A DNA stretch of 64,000 nt, taken from positions 292,543 through 356,542 of the forward strand of contig ML976732.1 in NCBI GenBank assembly GCA_010015655.1, in the 5' to 3' direction. The translations under genes were made by a program, and so were the position numbers. The stretch is from Bimuria novae-zelandiae CBS 107.79 (taxonomy: Eukaryota > Ascomycota > Dothideomycetes > Pleosporales > Didymosphaeriaceae). Positions 44,704 to 55,796 of the stretch are shown in pieces (position 1 is the stretch's first letter; every line of letters starts with the position of its first letter). The notes under the pieces were generated by a model that was given only the letters and a program-made list of their open reading frames with translations, did no database searches and was not told where the DNA came from.

Positions 44704-45034
44704 TAAGCGCGTTTTGGAGACAGAATGCTAGAGCGAAGCCTTCGCTGAGGGTGGTGGTTGACGCCTGTTGAGCGTTGCTCCAGGTTTGACGTCGTATCCT
44801 GAGGCAAGGTGATCTAGCTGATACCGAATGCAACCACTCGAATTCTTCCTCTACTTCTTCCTATACACGTGATGCTAACGAAACTATATAACCCATACTT
44901 CTACAACAATGCACCAGACGGCCAGATACAGAGTAGGCGTCAGATACTGTATTGTTTATCCTGGGGTAACACACAGGACTACGACAATGCAAAATAGAAC
45001 TGTCTTACCTGACCTTGTACCTACACGGCTGGGC
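44704..45034. other. Intergenic DNA containing a dispersed 49-bp repeat
   Basis: No gene. 44959-45007 matches the extreme right end of the window (63952-64000). Confidence 0.5.
44959..45007 (+). repeat. Dispersed repeat fragment, copy 1
   Basis: 49 bp beginning TCCTGGGGTAACACACAGGA, matching 63952-64000 with six substitutions, four of them transitions, in the same orientation. Element class unknown. Confidence 0.7.
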
Positions 45035-45658
45035 TCACTCAACACCCCGCGCAATAGCTTCTTCTAACATCTCCCTAGTCGCACTGTTCCACCTCCTATA
45101 CTCGTCCGACCCCCCACCAACCGGCCCATACCTACTCCCCTTACTCTGCTTCGATCCCCAAAGCTCATAATACATATCCTCCTCAATACGCAACGCATCA
45201 TCCACCCGCTCGCCTATCGGAATACACGCCCACGGATGCCCCTTACAATGCGAGCATCCAATCGAGAACTCGCGGAACCCCGTGAACACCCACGCAATCC
45301 TAGACTCATTGATCGTGCTCTGGCTACTCTCGTACAAGGCTTTGAAGTAATCAACGAGGGAGTGCTGCTGCAGACGCAGGCGGAGCGGCGCGTCACATTT
45401 TCTGCATATGGACCCGGCGCGCAACTAGATGCGGGAGAGGGTGTTGAGCTTCGCGGTGCCAGTGTAGGCGGGGTGGCGGATGAGGCGCTTGCCGGTGAGG
45501 GAGAGCGAGCTTGTGAGGCCCGGAACGAGCTCGGCTAGGAGGTGGATGGCGGCGGTGTGGTTGAGGGCCGCGAGGTCGGAGACATGGTCTGAGAGGGAGC
45601 CTAGGTGTGCTTTTTGGGAGCTGCCATCGGTATTTTTGGGTTCATGGATCCTACCCAT
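45035..45658 (-). pseudogene. Cys-rich putative zinc-binding protein with one internal TAG
   Basis: Minus-strand frame from ATG 45658 (MGRIHEPKNTDG) to the stop at 45035-45037, 207 residues, interrupted only by TAG at 45425-45427. Both parts are in one frame and protein-like. The N-terminal part is helical (HVSDLAALNHTAAIHLLAELVPGL). After the stop, GSICRKCDAPLRL and IGCSHCKGHPWAC form a CxxC..CxxCxxxxxxC pattern that could bind zinc, followed by WNSATREMLEEAI. TAG is one C to T change from CAG. The nearest GT donor upstream makes no convincing intron ending at CATCTAG, though that triplet could serve as an acceptor. It lies about 200 bp from RIPed DNA, so leakage of RIP is a reasonable cause. 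Family unknown. Confidence 0.5.
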
Positions 45659-46279
45659 AATGTAAATATATGGGTAGTATCCGATTTCGCTAGCGGAATC
45701 AACTTTGGAGCTTCCCAAGCTTCGTGAAGTCGTGGTAGTACGAGTGAATCGCTTAGGGAATAGGGAAGTTGTTTTGAGGTTGCCTGGAGTTTGACCGAGC
45801 GCAGTCGGTCACGTGCGCAGCCGTTAGTTGGTGCACGCGCAACACCAAAATCTCTGCCAGCAACATAAGGCTATAGAGCTCTATATAAGAGCTATTATCA
45901 CGAGATTTGTTGTTAGAGAGGTCTTCTATATTTATAGATAAATACTAGCTACTTAGATTATAAATATCTACTAACGTACCTCACGGGCGAGCTAATTACT
46001 CTGCTAAGACCCCACTAAAATGTACTATTAATAATACTACAACGCGATATATTAACTACCTTATTAATTATTATAATTAAAAAAGGCTTATATATAGCTT
46101 ACGCTTTAAACTATTAAATAAAATATAACTTTAAGTTAGTAACGCGCTATAGCTATTTATAACGTTTTTTAAAGTATACTTAGTACGCGATACACTAGAA
46201 TTACTTTTTAATATAATTATATACTTAATTTTATAAAACTACTAAAGATAAAAAAGTAAGTAATTATTTAGTATATGCT

Positions 46280-46930
46280 AAACTTAGACGCACAAGGATT
46301 TCCGTCCTAACTTATTATTATAAAAAATATAGCTAATTCTTTACTAGCTAAGTATTACTATAATCTTATTAGTTAGAACTAGGCTATAACTTTTATAAAG
46401 CACTAGCTAGAGCTCTAAGTTAAGTTTAATTAAAAGTATAACTATAAAAGAGTCCTCTATAAGGATCCTAAGGTTATACAAGGCTAGTTCTAGCTTATAA
46501 AGAATACTAAAGCTAAGTATAATATCCTAGATAAAGATACCTATAACTTTAATAAGACTAGCTTTATAATAGGTATAATATTAATAAAAGTAGTTATTAT
46601 AGGGTTAAGCGTTAATGTAGACTAAAAAGCGTATAGTAAGGTAATTAAAAGTAGACTTTAGTTATCTAGGGTGTTAATGTAATAGGCTAGGCAATTTTAC
46701 CCTTTACTATTTTTTAGGACAAGCACTACCTTTCTATCTAGTACTAAGAGAAGGATCTACCTCGCGACTAGGTTTTTAGAGTCTTTAAGAATAGCTAGAT
46801 AATAAATAAGCTTAGTTTATAATAGCTAAAGTACTTTAACGCGCATATAAAAAAGTATACTATTAGTAGTTATTAGCTACTTATTATTAATAGCTATAAA
46901 CGCTATAACTTACTTAAATGTTAATAATAC
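46280..46930 (+). pseudogene. Fot1/pogo transposase remnant
   Basis: Readable pieces include LSRKYNYKRVLYKDPKVIQGW, NTKAKYNILDKDTYNFNKTGF (the fungal pogo motif around the first catalytic acid, here with K for the usual D/E), ATRFLE-like and LVVISYLLLIAINA where LLIIDGHESH is expected. TAA/TAG stops throughout. Inactive. Confidence 0.75.
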
Positions 46931-47174
46931 TATAAAAATAGTAAAATTATTATCTTTTATATATCTTTATATTTATCGCACCTCTTGTAGCTACAAGATA
47001 TAGGGTGTTTCTCGCTATTAAAGAAGGCGTATAGGCGCTAAGCTAAGAATCTAATACGTAACTATATTACGTATATTACTAAAATTAAGTTCTTATTTTA
47101 CTTTATTACTACTCTTAAAGCTATAATAACTTAAAGTAATATTTAATTTTTTTTAAGGCGCTAACCTTATTTCC

Positions 47175-47610
47175 TGTTAAGATCCCAAAGAGGTAGCTAT
47201 TCTCTAAGGGGCTAAGGTTGGTTCTCGGGCAGGAGTACTTGGTAGGACGGGAGAGGGTGTAGTGATAGCTCACGCTTGTCACTGGGGCGTTGGTATCGAA
47301 GGTGTGTACAGCACAATCAAATCAACAAGGTTGCTTAGTCAGATCCAAACGATAGATTGATAAACAGGTTGAACGCGAATATGAGAGATCATTCTCGCGT
47401 TCCTATATACATAAGGATTTCTGTACCATCCAAGGTCTTGCTGCCATCCATGGCTGGTGTCACCATCCACGGCTGGTGCTGCCTTCCATGGCTGGTGCTG
47501 CCTTGGCTGGATGGTACATCACGTGACCTCGGTTGCGCAACCCCACCAAGTGTCACCCCCGCTGAGGGCCCGTTGGTCCTCCGCGTCCTATACATGTTCA
47601 GATCCTAACA
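47175..47610. repeat. Solo LTR, 436 bp
   Basis: Starts TGTTAAGATCCCAAAGAGG, ends CAGATCCTAACA, and is flanked by TTTCC on both sides (47170-47174 and 47611-47615). It belongs to the same family as 49585-50040. Composition is normal, with an internal set of (C)CATCCATGGCTGGTG-like repeats around 47450-47510. Confidence 0.93.
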
Positions 47611-47968
47611 TTTCCCTTAACTTAAAAATAATAATATTAAAGTTTAACGTCTATCTGCGTACGCCTTTACCTTATACTATATATAATAGTATATAGTAGT
47701 TATAGACACCTAGTAATACTTTAGAATTAGGGTTATAATTAACGCTAGTAAAGGAGAGGATTTAGAGGCACCTAAATAGTTCTTTAATAAGTCTAGTTAA
47801 GGCTTTAAAAAATAATAAAAGGCGTAGTAGTAGCGTATAAGCTAGTATTACTATAAAAGTAAATTACTAAGCTTTAAGCTACTAATAAGGCTGCCACGCG
47901 ATAGAAATTATATAAAAAAAAGTAACTATAGTAGAAAAAAGTCTTTATAGCTACTAATAGCTAGTAAC

Positions 47969-48287
47969 TGTCACGGTAACCTTAGAGGCTACCTGACAAG
48001 CATGGATATACTGCTGGCAGCAGTATATCTCAGAGATGTCGCGCGCTGGCAGCTAGGCAATAGATCAGCAGACGGGTAACCCGTCTGCTAGCTGATTGGT
48101 TGAAACATGGCGCTAGCCACCCTTGGCAAGGGCGCGCGACGAAGCGAGAAGATAGATCCACGTTGGTTAAGGGGGAGAGGACCTTTTCTCCTTATCCAAC
48201 GTCTTGTACCTACACGTAGATACCGAACGCAGTATATTAATCTAGCCTACCTAGGCCTCAGACATCTTGCTCGTTGCTCTCGTGACA
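47969..48287. repeat. Solo LTR, 319 bp, second family
   Basis: Starts TGTCACGGTAACC, ends GCTCTCGTGACA, with GTAAC at both flanks (47964-47968 and 48288-48292). It contains perfect small inverted repeats (ATACTGCTGGCAGCAGTAT; CAGACGGGTAACCCGTCTG). Unmutated within a RIPed host. Confidence 0.93.
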
Positions 48288-49069
48288 GTAACTAGCTACT
48301 CTAAAGGACTTTATAGCGCGTAATAATAATAAAAAAGGTAAAGAAAAGGGGGCGCGCTAATAAAAATAAATTAACTTAATAGCACTATAGATACTATAGT
48401 AAAACTAGGTATAATAGAATAACTTATAAGTAGCCTATAAAAGTAAATTCTAAGTAAATTAGCCTACTATAATTTCTTATAACTATTTATGCGCGTTCTG
48501 CACTATTATATAGAGTATAGATTTTAGTAAGGTCTTGGCAAAGTAATTAGCTCGCCCGTGAGGTACGTTAAGTATTTTAATTATTCTACTACTACGCGAT
48601 AAAGGCATTAGTAAAATAAATATTATTTTATTAACGTGTGTAGGTGCTAGCGCAGGCTTCTTCTTCTTAATAAGCCTACTAGTAAACTTAAAAGTCTTTA
48701 TATTGCCTTTTTTAACTTATTTAAGACAACTTTAAAGGTATTATTATATTTCATAATCCTATTAGCAAAGATAGTATTAAGTAAGTTAATTGGCCCTCTC
48801 CTTAGCGCGTGTATTTTTAGCTACTGTCTATATAATATACTTTTCCTATAATAAATAAGCTTTACGCTATTAATTAGCTATCTAGATCTTTTTTTACTCA
48901 CTTTTTAAAATTTTAATTATTATTATTTTATTTTATATTAGCTAAGAAAATTACGCGCTCTTTATACTTAAGAATATTATTAAAAAATTGCTTTCTTATA
49001 CTACTCTTTAGGTTACTCTAAAAGTAGAAATTAATTTTTTATTTAACCCAATTTTTATTTTGCAAGAAC

Positions 49070-49300
49070 TAGGCTGGTAAATAAGCTAAAATTAGGTTAG
49101 AGTTAAGTTATATTATATAAGAACCAAACCCTAACCTAATCCTAACTTAACTTTTTAGTACTAGTGTAGGTATAGGTTAAGTTATAGTTACGTAATTCTT
49201 ATATTAGGGTTAGGTTATATTATATAAGAACTTAACCTAAACCTAACTTTAACCTAATCTTAACTTAATATATAGGTTAAGATTAAGTTACTAGCATCTA
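49070..49300. repeat. Degenerate TTAGGTTA / TAACCTAA array
   Basis: Repeated, partly inverted TTAGGTTAAG-like words, including one AACCCTAACCTAA and one TTAGGGTTAGG. It is imperfect and interspersed with TATATTATATAAGAAC. It may be a RIPed simple repeat; it is too irregular to be called telomeric. Confidence 0.45.
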
Positions 49301-49584
49301 TATTAAATTTTTCTAGTTTTTATTAATTTTATATAAAAATTATAATAAATAGTTATTATAGCAAACGTTTTAAAAGTATTATAATTAAGCTATACTAGTG
49401 TTTGTATCTCTAAAGTTATATTAAAGCTATAATTTATAAAAAGTCTAGTAGTATTATACCTTTTTTTTTTTCTAAAATTAAGTAAGCTCCCCCGTTATAT
49501 AAGTAAATACTTATATTTATTTATATATGTCACGAGAGGCTACAGGTCGCTGAATCAGGAACTCAGAGAGCTTAATTAACTAGG

Positions 49585-50040
49585 TGTTAAGATCCCAAAG
49601 AGGTAGCTATTCTCTAAGGGGCTAAGGTTGGTTCTTGGGCAGGAGTACTGGTAGGATAAGAGAGGGTTGTAGTGATAGCTTGCGCCTGTCACTAAGGGCG
49701 TTGGTATTAAAGGTGTGTACAGCATAATCAAATCAACAAGGTTGCTTATTCAGATCTAAACGATAGATTGATAAACAGGTTGAACACGCATATCCAGAGG
49801 GATATTCGAGCTCTCTATATACCCGTAGGCTTTCTTCTGTCATCACCCGTTTCTGTGCCATCATGACCTTGGTCTGATAGTACTGGCATTAGTGATGGTA
49901 CTGCTATCACTGTCTTGGCGTGATGGTGTGGCTTGGCGTGAGGGTACATCACGTGACCTCGGTAGTGCGGTCCCACTATGGGTTACCCCGCCATGGCCGC
50001 CGTTGGCCCTCCTTTACTGCCGCTCGTTCAGATCCTAACA
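49585..50040. repeat. Solo LTR, 456 bp, same family as 47175
   Basis: TGTTAAGATCCCAAAGAGG..CAGATCCTAACA with CTAGG on both sides (49580-49584 and 50041-50045). The first ~200 bp match the 47175 copy closely; the 3' half differs in its internal repeats. Because target duplicates differ, the two are independent insertions and not the ends of one element. Confidence 0.93.
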
Positions 50041-50045
50041 CTAGG

Positions 50046-51723
50046 CTACCCCAACATTTGATTGACTGCGACTGTTGCCGAGAGAAATCCCCGTAGGACA
50101 TCTCATTGACAATTGTCCACGCGTCCACAAGCAGAGCGAATGCATGTGATGCAGGGTCTACCTAGATGATGTTTGATACAGGGAGAAGGGAGCACTGTGC
50201 TCCTGCGATGCATGCTCGAGGCCAAAATTTCTGTCGCGCTGTTCGAGCTATATCACTTGCATCTAACAGGCAGTGACGCTAGAACTCTGAACAAAAAGCA
50301 GGTCGGATACACCAAGCGTACCTGCGCAAGTTAATGTAGCGTCCGAACCCAAGTATTTCGGTGCTAAAGGAGTGTAGTGGTGCCCAAATGATGCGGGCAG
50401 ATACCAATCACGTGATAAAGTGGGGCACGTCTGTCTGAGTTTCGGACACGGCTCCTAGACAAGTGATTAGTTCGAGGTTACAGTTCACGAACATTCACAG
50501 GACAATCATCATTACACTTGCACGACCTCAGGCTGATGGCAAAGCATAGGCACCAGAGGTAGGATGCCATTGTCCTAGGGCCCCGAGACTGTCGGTGTTC
50601 CTCCGAGTCGCACACATTTCGACAGATCACGACCGCCTTCTTCCGCGTGAGATAACTGGGGAGCAGCTGGAGTTTTAATGCCAGCAGAGGCTGGCCTTCG
50701 TCATTCGATCAGCACTCAAGTGTTGGTCAAACTCAGTGCGTGCATGGCAAGGCACCCACCTCGGCGGATTATCAGCCAACCGTCAGCACGGTCGGCGCAT
50801 CTGTGCAACTGGCACCGCCCCCGCGACTGTTTTCCAGACGTTTCTGGGTCACAAAACGTGCCATTCCACGAGTCCCATGCACCGCTCCCTTGGCCACCCG
50901 GTGCATCCGTAAGGGCCGTGAGGGTATTTGATCAACACCGCACACAAACCTCACGCACATGTCACAGAAGAGATCCAGATTTCTGCCTTACTAGGCGCGG
51001 GGACAGCGGATCAAATCGTGCTGCAGCTCACAGGGGTGTACTGTGGGCCTTAATTTAGTGGTGTTTCGATGGGCATGGTCCGCCCTTGATTTCGCTCTTC
51101 GCTGCTCAATGTGGTCACACAAGCGACTTACAATTCCGTCAGCCCATTCCGCATAACGTTAGAAGTAGGCAGGCTGGGTCCTGAAAGCGAGCCAAAGTCA
51201 GCGGCGAACGGGTGACGCGAGATTACAGCCTGGAGCTGAAGGAAGCGTTGAGGTATTGTTCAGTGCACTCGTGGCTGTGAAATTGACGCTGTTGGATGTC
51301 GGGGGGATGATTTCTTCACGTGCAGTGATTCAGTGTTTGCGGGTGATTAAAGCGAACGGAGATTTGAAACTTGGGGCAAGCAAACAAAGCCAAAAAAGAC
51401 CACAAGCTATTTGTAGCAAATGGGGCCCGAGGGGCTCGTGGCGACCTGCATCTGCGCACGGCCTGCTGCAAGCATTACTCTGGTCCCTTAACCTTGCTAC
51501 TCGCGATTTGCGATCTCACGCTTTGCCACGCCAATAAAGGGGCCAATGCCTGAAAGCTCCCCCGGCTGTGCACAAGTGTTCTCTAAATCAGGACATGCCC
51601 CTGTTCAACTTTTGTCCCAGCCTTTAATTGTTTGTTCAGTCAACCCTTCGTTGTTCTCCCTCGGTCGCGCGAGGGAACGACTAAGCCAACGATTGCCGCT
51701 CTTTACACACACAACTCGACGCG
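50046..51723. other. Intergenic region between repeats and the glycosyltransferase
   Basis: 1.7 kb of normal composition. A 126-codon plus-strand frame at 50678-51058 shows no domain or signal peptide and I do not support it. CT-rich tracts just before 51724 are plausible core promoter DNA. Confidence 0.45.
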
Positions 51724-53398
51724 ATGCTGCTACGACAAGCGCATTTCACGACCATAACAGTCGTGTGCATTCCTATTATATTTGCCATTTTTGTTTTTGT
51801 ATCATATTTCCATGATGGCACACTTAATGTGATACCGTCCCATCTCTCATTACGGCCATCCCACGACGAGAAGCCAGCCTCGCAAAACGATCCGTCACAC
51901 TCAACTTCAGCGCCCTCAACAAACGCGACGCCGGCTGAAAAGCCACACACTAACATCGAGAACGAAGAGGAACCGCCTCAGAACGTCAACTCACCTGCCG
52001 CGCCTTCGACACCGTCCACGATCGACCAGAAGGTCTTTCCACAGAATGACTGGCTCCCAGCTCGCCCGATCGATCCCTCCTGCGCACATCTCCCCGACCT
52101 CTCCAAAGTCCTCCTCATCATCAAAACCGGCGCGAGCGAGACCTACGACCGCCTTCCCACTCAATTCATGACCATGGCCCGCTGCTTGCCCGATTTCTTG
52201 GTTTTCTCGGATATGGAAGAGTCTATTATGGGGTACCGTGTATACGATATTCTCGGCGACACGCTCAAGGAAGTAAAGGATGGCAACAGCGACTTCAACT
52301 TGTGGCGCCGCCAGCAAGAATGTCTCGTTGATCAGAAGAGCTGCCAGAAATGGAGCAATGTTGGTACCGAGGCGTGGAACCTGGACAAGTACAAGAATGT
52401 ACGCCAATCGGATGTGACGTACACAATGCGCCCCCACTACGATTGGTACATCCACATTGACGCCGACACATACATACACTGGCCGAACATGATCGACATG
52501 CTGAAGCCGTTTGACCCTAAAAAGGACTACTTCTTTGGCAGCTTTGAGCCTTCGCAGTACGGTGACTTCAATCACGGTGGCAGCGGGTACATTTTGTCGC
52601 AATCCGCCATGCAGAAATTCCACGCCAACTCGAGCGTGGAGCATTTTGACCACGAGGCGAGGAACATTTGCTGCGGCGACATGCTCATGACGATCGCAGT
52701 GCGCGAGAACATCGGTCTCGCAAACACAAACATGGTAAGTCCCGAGTCTCTGAGTAACAGTTCTATCCCAACAAATCTGATCCCGCCGCCAGTTTCCCAC
52801 CATAAACGGTCGCAAGCCGTTCACGCTTCCATTCGGTCCGCGCCAATGGTGCCAACCCATCGCCACGCTCCACAAGCTTAACAGTGAAGAAGTCGGCAGC
52901 ATTTGGCAATACGAGCAAGAGCGCTTCGTGAACGCCACCGATGGCAAGCCGGCCCCGCTCCTCATCAAAGATCTGTACTACAAATACTTTGCCCCCCGGC
53001 TCACCGATAAGCTCGAGGACTGGGACAACATGTACGACGATTATCTCAACAACGTGTGGTACTACATCGATTACGATGACAAGTCCAAGGACTGGGAACA
53101 CTTCCACGACCAGAAGTACGTGTGGCACAGGCGCAAGCCGAAGGACCACAAACACGACGAGGAGAAGAACGCACACAAGTCGTTTGAAAACTGCAAGAAG
53201 GCGTGCGATGTCGTGGACGAGTGTCTGCAGTTCAGGTGGCAGGACGACGCGTGCGCCATGTCGAAGAACTTCCGATTGGGCAACCCGATGGAACACAAAG
53301 ACGGCAAGGAGCGCTGGACGAGCGGCTGGGCGGTTAAGAAGATCGAGAAGTGGATTGCCGATCAGGGCGAGTGTCAAGTGAAGTTCCCCGAGGCGTGA
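51724..53398 (+). CDS. Type II membrane glycosyltransferase, fringe-like (GT31/DUF604)
   Basis: Two exons, 51724-52734 and 52793-53398, with a 58-nt phase-0 intron (GTAAGT..GCCAG); 538 residues. A short cytoplasmic end and one membrane anchor (about residues 8-28, TITVVCIPIIFAIFVFVSY) are followed by a disordered Pro/Ser/Asn stem to about 115. The lumenal domain starts LLIIKTGASETYDRLPTQF, the fungal fringe-like opening. It contains YDWYIHIDADTYIHWPN with the DxD metal/sugar-nucleotide site, then FNHGGSGYILS and NICCGDMLMTIAV. The C-terminus (FENCKKACDVVDECLQFRWQ..CAMS) is a PAN-like Cys module. Likely Golgi-resident and adding sugars to secreted glycoproteins or wall glycans; the donor sugar is unknown. 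Faces the repeat block. Confidence 0.88.
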
Positions 53399-54439
53399 AA
53401 ATGAGAAGATACGATACCATTTAACGGGCTGGGCATTCAGCTCATCATTTTGGCGAAACATGCCGGTTGCGTCTTGAATGGACGCCGGAAGACATTTCTT
53501 GTACCTTTACTAATTGGTGTATATCACATTTTGGTTGAAGCGTTCATGTTGTATGAGCAGGGATGGTTATAGATGATTGTTGCGGAGTTGAATGGAGAAA
53601 TCAAACGTTTACTTATAATTTTACGCTAATTCACCAAGAATGACCACCGTTGACGATCATCGGCCCGCTGGCGTGCACACTCTCCCGCGAGCGTTCGTTT
53701 GGGAGGTCTTGCATGGGTAGTCGATGCTGTTGCCGGGAGGGAGCGAACGCTTGTCACACTTGCCACGCGTCACGCCGCAGCAGTGGCCGCGTTACATACG
53801 TATCCGAATGAGACAGTACAAAATGCTCCTGTAACATTTCTGTCTGCGCTCCTCAAGGAATATGCCTGATGTGAAATCTACACTAGGCGCCCGAAATCGG
53901 GTCGAAGAGGATCCAGCTGCGACATTTCTAGAAGCCACAAGCGAGAAAATGGCCTTCGGACACTGATGACCACGCTAGGAATGAAGAGATCTGCAGCAAT
54001 GGGACCTGGCTACATGGTTCTATGCTATACCAAAGGGAACACTGGAATTCCAGCCTCACTCCGATCCACCTATCCAATTCGTACGCCGGTCATGGCAATC
54101 CTAGATAGAACCACTGCTTATATGCTAATTTCAACGCTCTTCTACTGTCCTTCATAGGTCACCGTTTAATCCTACTTAAAGTGAGGAGATTTGGCGTGAG
54201 AGGCATTGGTGGTCTGGAAGGTGTCATGCTTGTGTCCGCTTCAAAGAAAAACTAGTAAGTTAAGAACATCAACAATAGCACACCCACACGACAAACATAC
54301 TCCCCCAACCAAGAGCAACTGGTCAATATATCGGCACAACATCTCCAAATGAATGCCATAAACCCTTACACACAGCTCACTATCCCTCTTCCCCCCTCAG
54401 TCCTCTAGTCTTCGCCCAAGGCCAAGACAGCCACGCCCA
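53399..54439. other. Intergenic region
   Basis: 1 kb between convergent genes. A 63-codon frame at 53966 is the only notable one and has no support. Confidence 0.5.
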
Positions 54440-54815
54440 CTACTCCTCATCGCTACAAGGCAGATTCAAACACCGACACCCCGCCCTCCCAGGATAATCG
54501 CAACTATCATTATCAGGATCGTAGTGCAGCCGCATCCCATTAGTGCTAAAAGGGCAAGGTCGCTCGTACGCGTATTGTCCACCAACGCAGGAGACGAAGT
54601 AGGTACATCTTTTCGCGTCGAGGTAGTTGCCATCGGGTTTTCCCGTGCAGTTGTAGGCGACGCCTGGGGTTTGCGTGGGTGCTGGGCATCCTTGTGCTGC
54701 TGACAGGATGGCTTTGAGAGTTATTAGCTGGTTAATACGGAAGAGGGAGAGATTTAGGGGATTGGTTACCCGCAGGGAGTATGGCCATGAGGAAGAGAGG
54801 AATTGCGCGGGTCAT
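54440..54815 (-). CDS. Small secreted CBM14 (peritrophin-A) chitin-binding protein, Avr4-like candidate effector
   Basis: Two exons, 54815-54770 and 54699-54440, with a 70-nt phase-1 intron (GTAACC..GCTAATAAC..GTCAG); 101 residues. The exons are too short to show up as a long frame. Residues 1-17 or so (MTRAIPLFLMAILPA..) form a signal peptide. The mature part has nine cysteines. YNC-x13-C-x5-C-x10-C-x17-C-x7-C follows the CBM14 pattern, with the family's KPDGNYLDAKRC, CTYFVSC, CPFSTNGMRLHYDP and CDYPG blocks and the aromatics that stack on chitin. A C-R-C..C tail adds extra cysteines. CBM14 is the fold of Avr4, the fungal effector that shields hyphal chitin from plant chitinases. Binding and host role here are inferred. 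The C5-C6 spacing is longer than the usual ~12. An alternative acceptor 3 nt downstream removes one Ala only. Confidence 0.82.
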
Positions 54816-55796
54816 TTTGGGAGGTAGTTGGATGGCTTTGTTGGAACATTAGAGTTGCTTATGGTCGAAAGGGACTTGTGTCAGTTGCGATGAAGATGAG
54901 CACTGTCATACAGCGCTTCTTTATACGTGAGTTGATGTATGACATCTAGCGGAGACTTACGTGACATGTAGAAAATGATACTATGTAGGTCATCCGTCTC
55001 TGTGCACATGCTCCATCTGTGGCCATTTTGGCTGAGATGATTGAGGTGGGCGGGTTTCAAAGGCATTTATAGTTGCCCAATATGATGAAATGGCTTGTTC
55101 AAATCACCGTTGGCGAGTCGAGGCTTTACACCGTGTGCATCACGCGCAGTACGTGCAGCAGCCACTGCGACATGCCCTGTTACCGCAATTTTTGAATAAA
55201 GCAGCTTAAATGGAGACGATCAAGGGAGTGTTGTGATATCACAGCTATATTTCTATTGAGCTTTTCTGAAGTGTTGTTGATTTTGTTTTGCATGCCAACG
55301 CGTGACGCCCTAGGGAAATCATGAAGAGCAAGTGTAACAGTGGCACCAAGCAACCGCAACCCGCGACCTCAGCCACCATCCATAATCATCACGTACGAAA
55401 CACGCAGCCTACTCGATGTATGACCGGCAGGATATTGATCACTATTTCTCGAAGGCACGTGAAGCAGATTTGCAGAATATCATCATTATCGCAATCATCC
55501 AAGCTAGCCTACATTAAATAAAAATCATCAAAAGAGTCGATAGACGAACATCATCATGCCGTCGGCCAGAGTTCGAGAAGCACATCATCCAATGCTCTTG
55601 GATATCGAAAACCTCAGACCAAACCAACCGGAAACGCCAATCGATCCATTCATGAAAGATCGCCATGCATGTATGCTTTGAGAATCAGAGCCTTTCCCCG
55701 TCAAGATTACCCAATTGACAGCTCATGTGTTACCCCAGCTTCGCGCGAGAGCCCATTACGGGCTTTCTCCAGACGAGGCCCAGCAGTAGGCAACAT
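54816..55796. other. Intergenic region
   Basis: About 1 kb between two minus-strand genes: promoter of the CBM14 gene and 3' flank of the chromodomain gene. No other gene supported. Confidence 0.5.

Larger units (their letters stand above)
45974..48568 (+). mobile_element. pogo/Fot1-like DNA transposon carrying two solo LTRs
   Basis: Perfect 26-bp terminal inverted repeats (45974-45999 and 48543-48568; ACGTACCTCACGGGCGAGC..) flanked by TA (45972-45973 and 48569-48570). The total is 2595 bp; removing two inserted LTRs with their target duplicates leaves about 1.83 kb, the expected size of a Fot1-type element. The plus-strand interior (46280-46930) is a RIPed pogo transposase. The TIRs are unmutated while the core is ruined. 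Confidence 0.9.
45869..49060. repeat. RIPed repeat of unknown class, copy B, split by a pogo-like element
   Basis: 45869-45973 and 48571 to about 49060 together match copy A at 2718-3600. The junction in copy A (ATATCTACTTAGTATTCTAA) is uninterrupted where copy B carries the 45974-48568 insertion. The right limit is uncertain. The sequence is TA-saturated with no readable domain. Confidence 0.7.

Noticed and set aside
47175..50040. The two similar LTRs as ends of one 2.9-kb retrotransposon
   Set aside because: Their target duplicates differ (TTTCC versus CTAGG), and the DNA between them is a pogo element and another repeat.
50678..51058. 126-codon plus-strand frame upstream of the glycosyltransferase
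   Set aside because: No signal peptide, domain or codon pattern; Arg/His/Pro-rich composition is typical of a random frame.
51991..53461. Long minus-strand frames (325 and 232 codons)
   Set aside because: Antisense shadows of the glycosyltransferase, whose DxD and anchor are on the plus strand.
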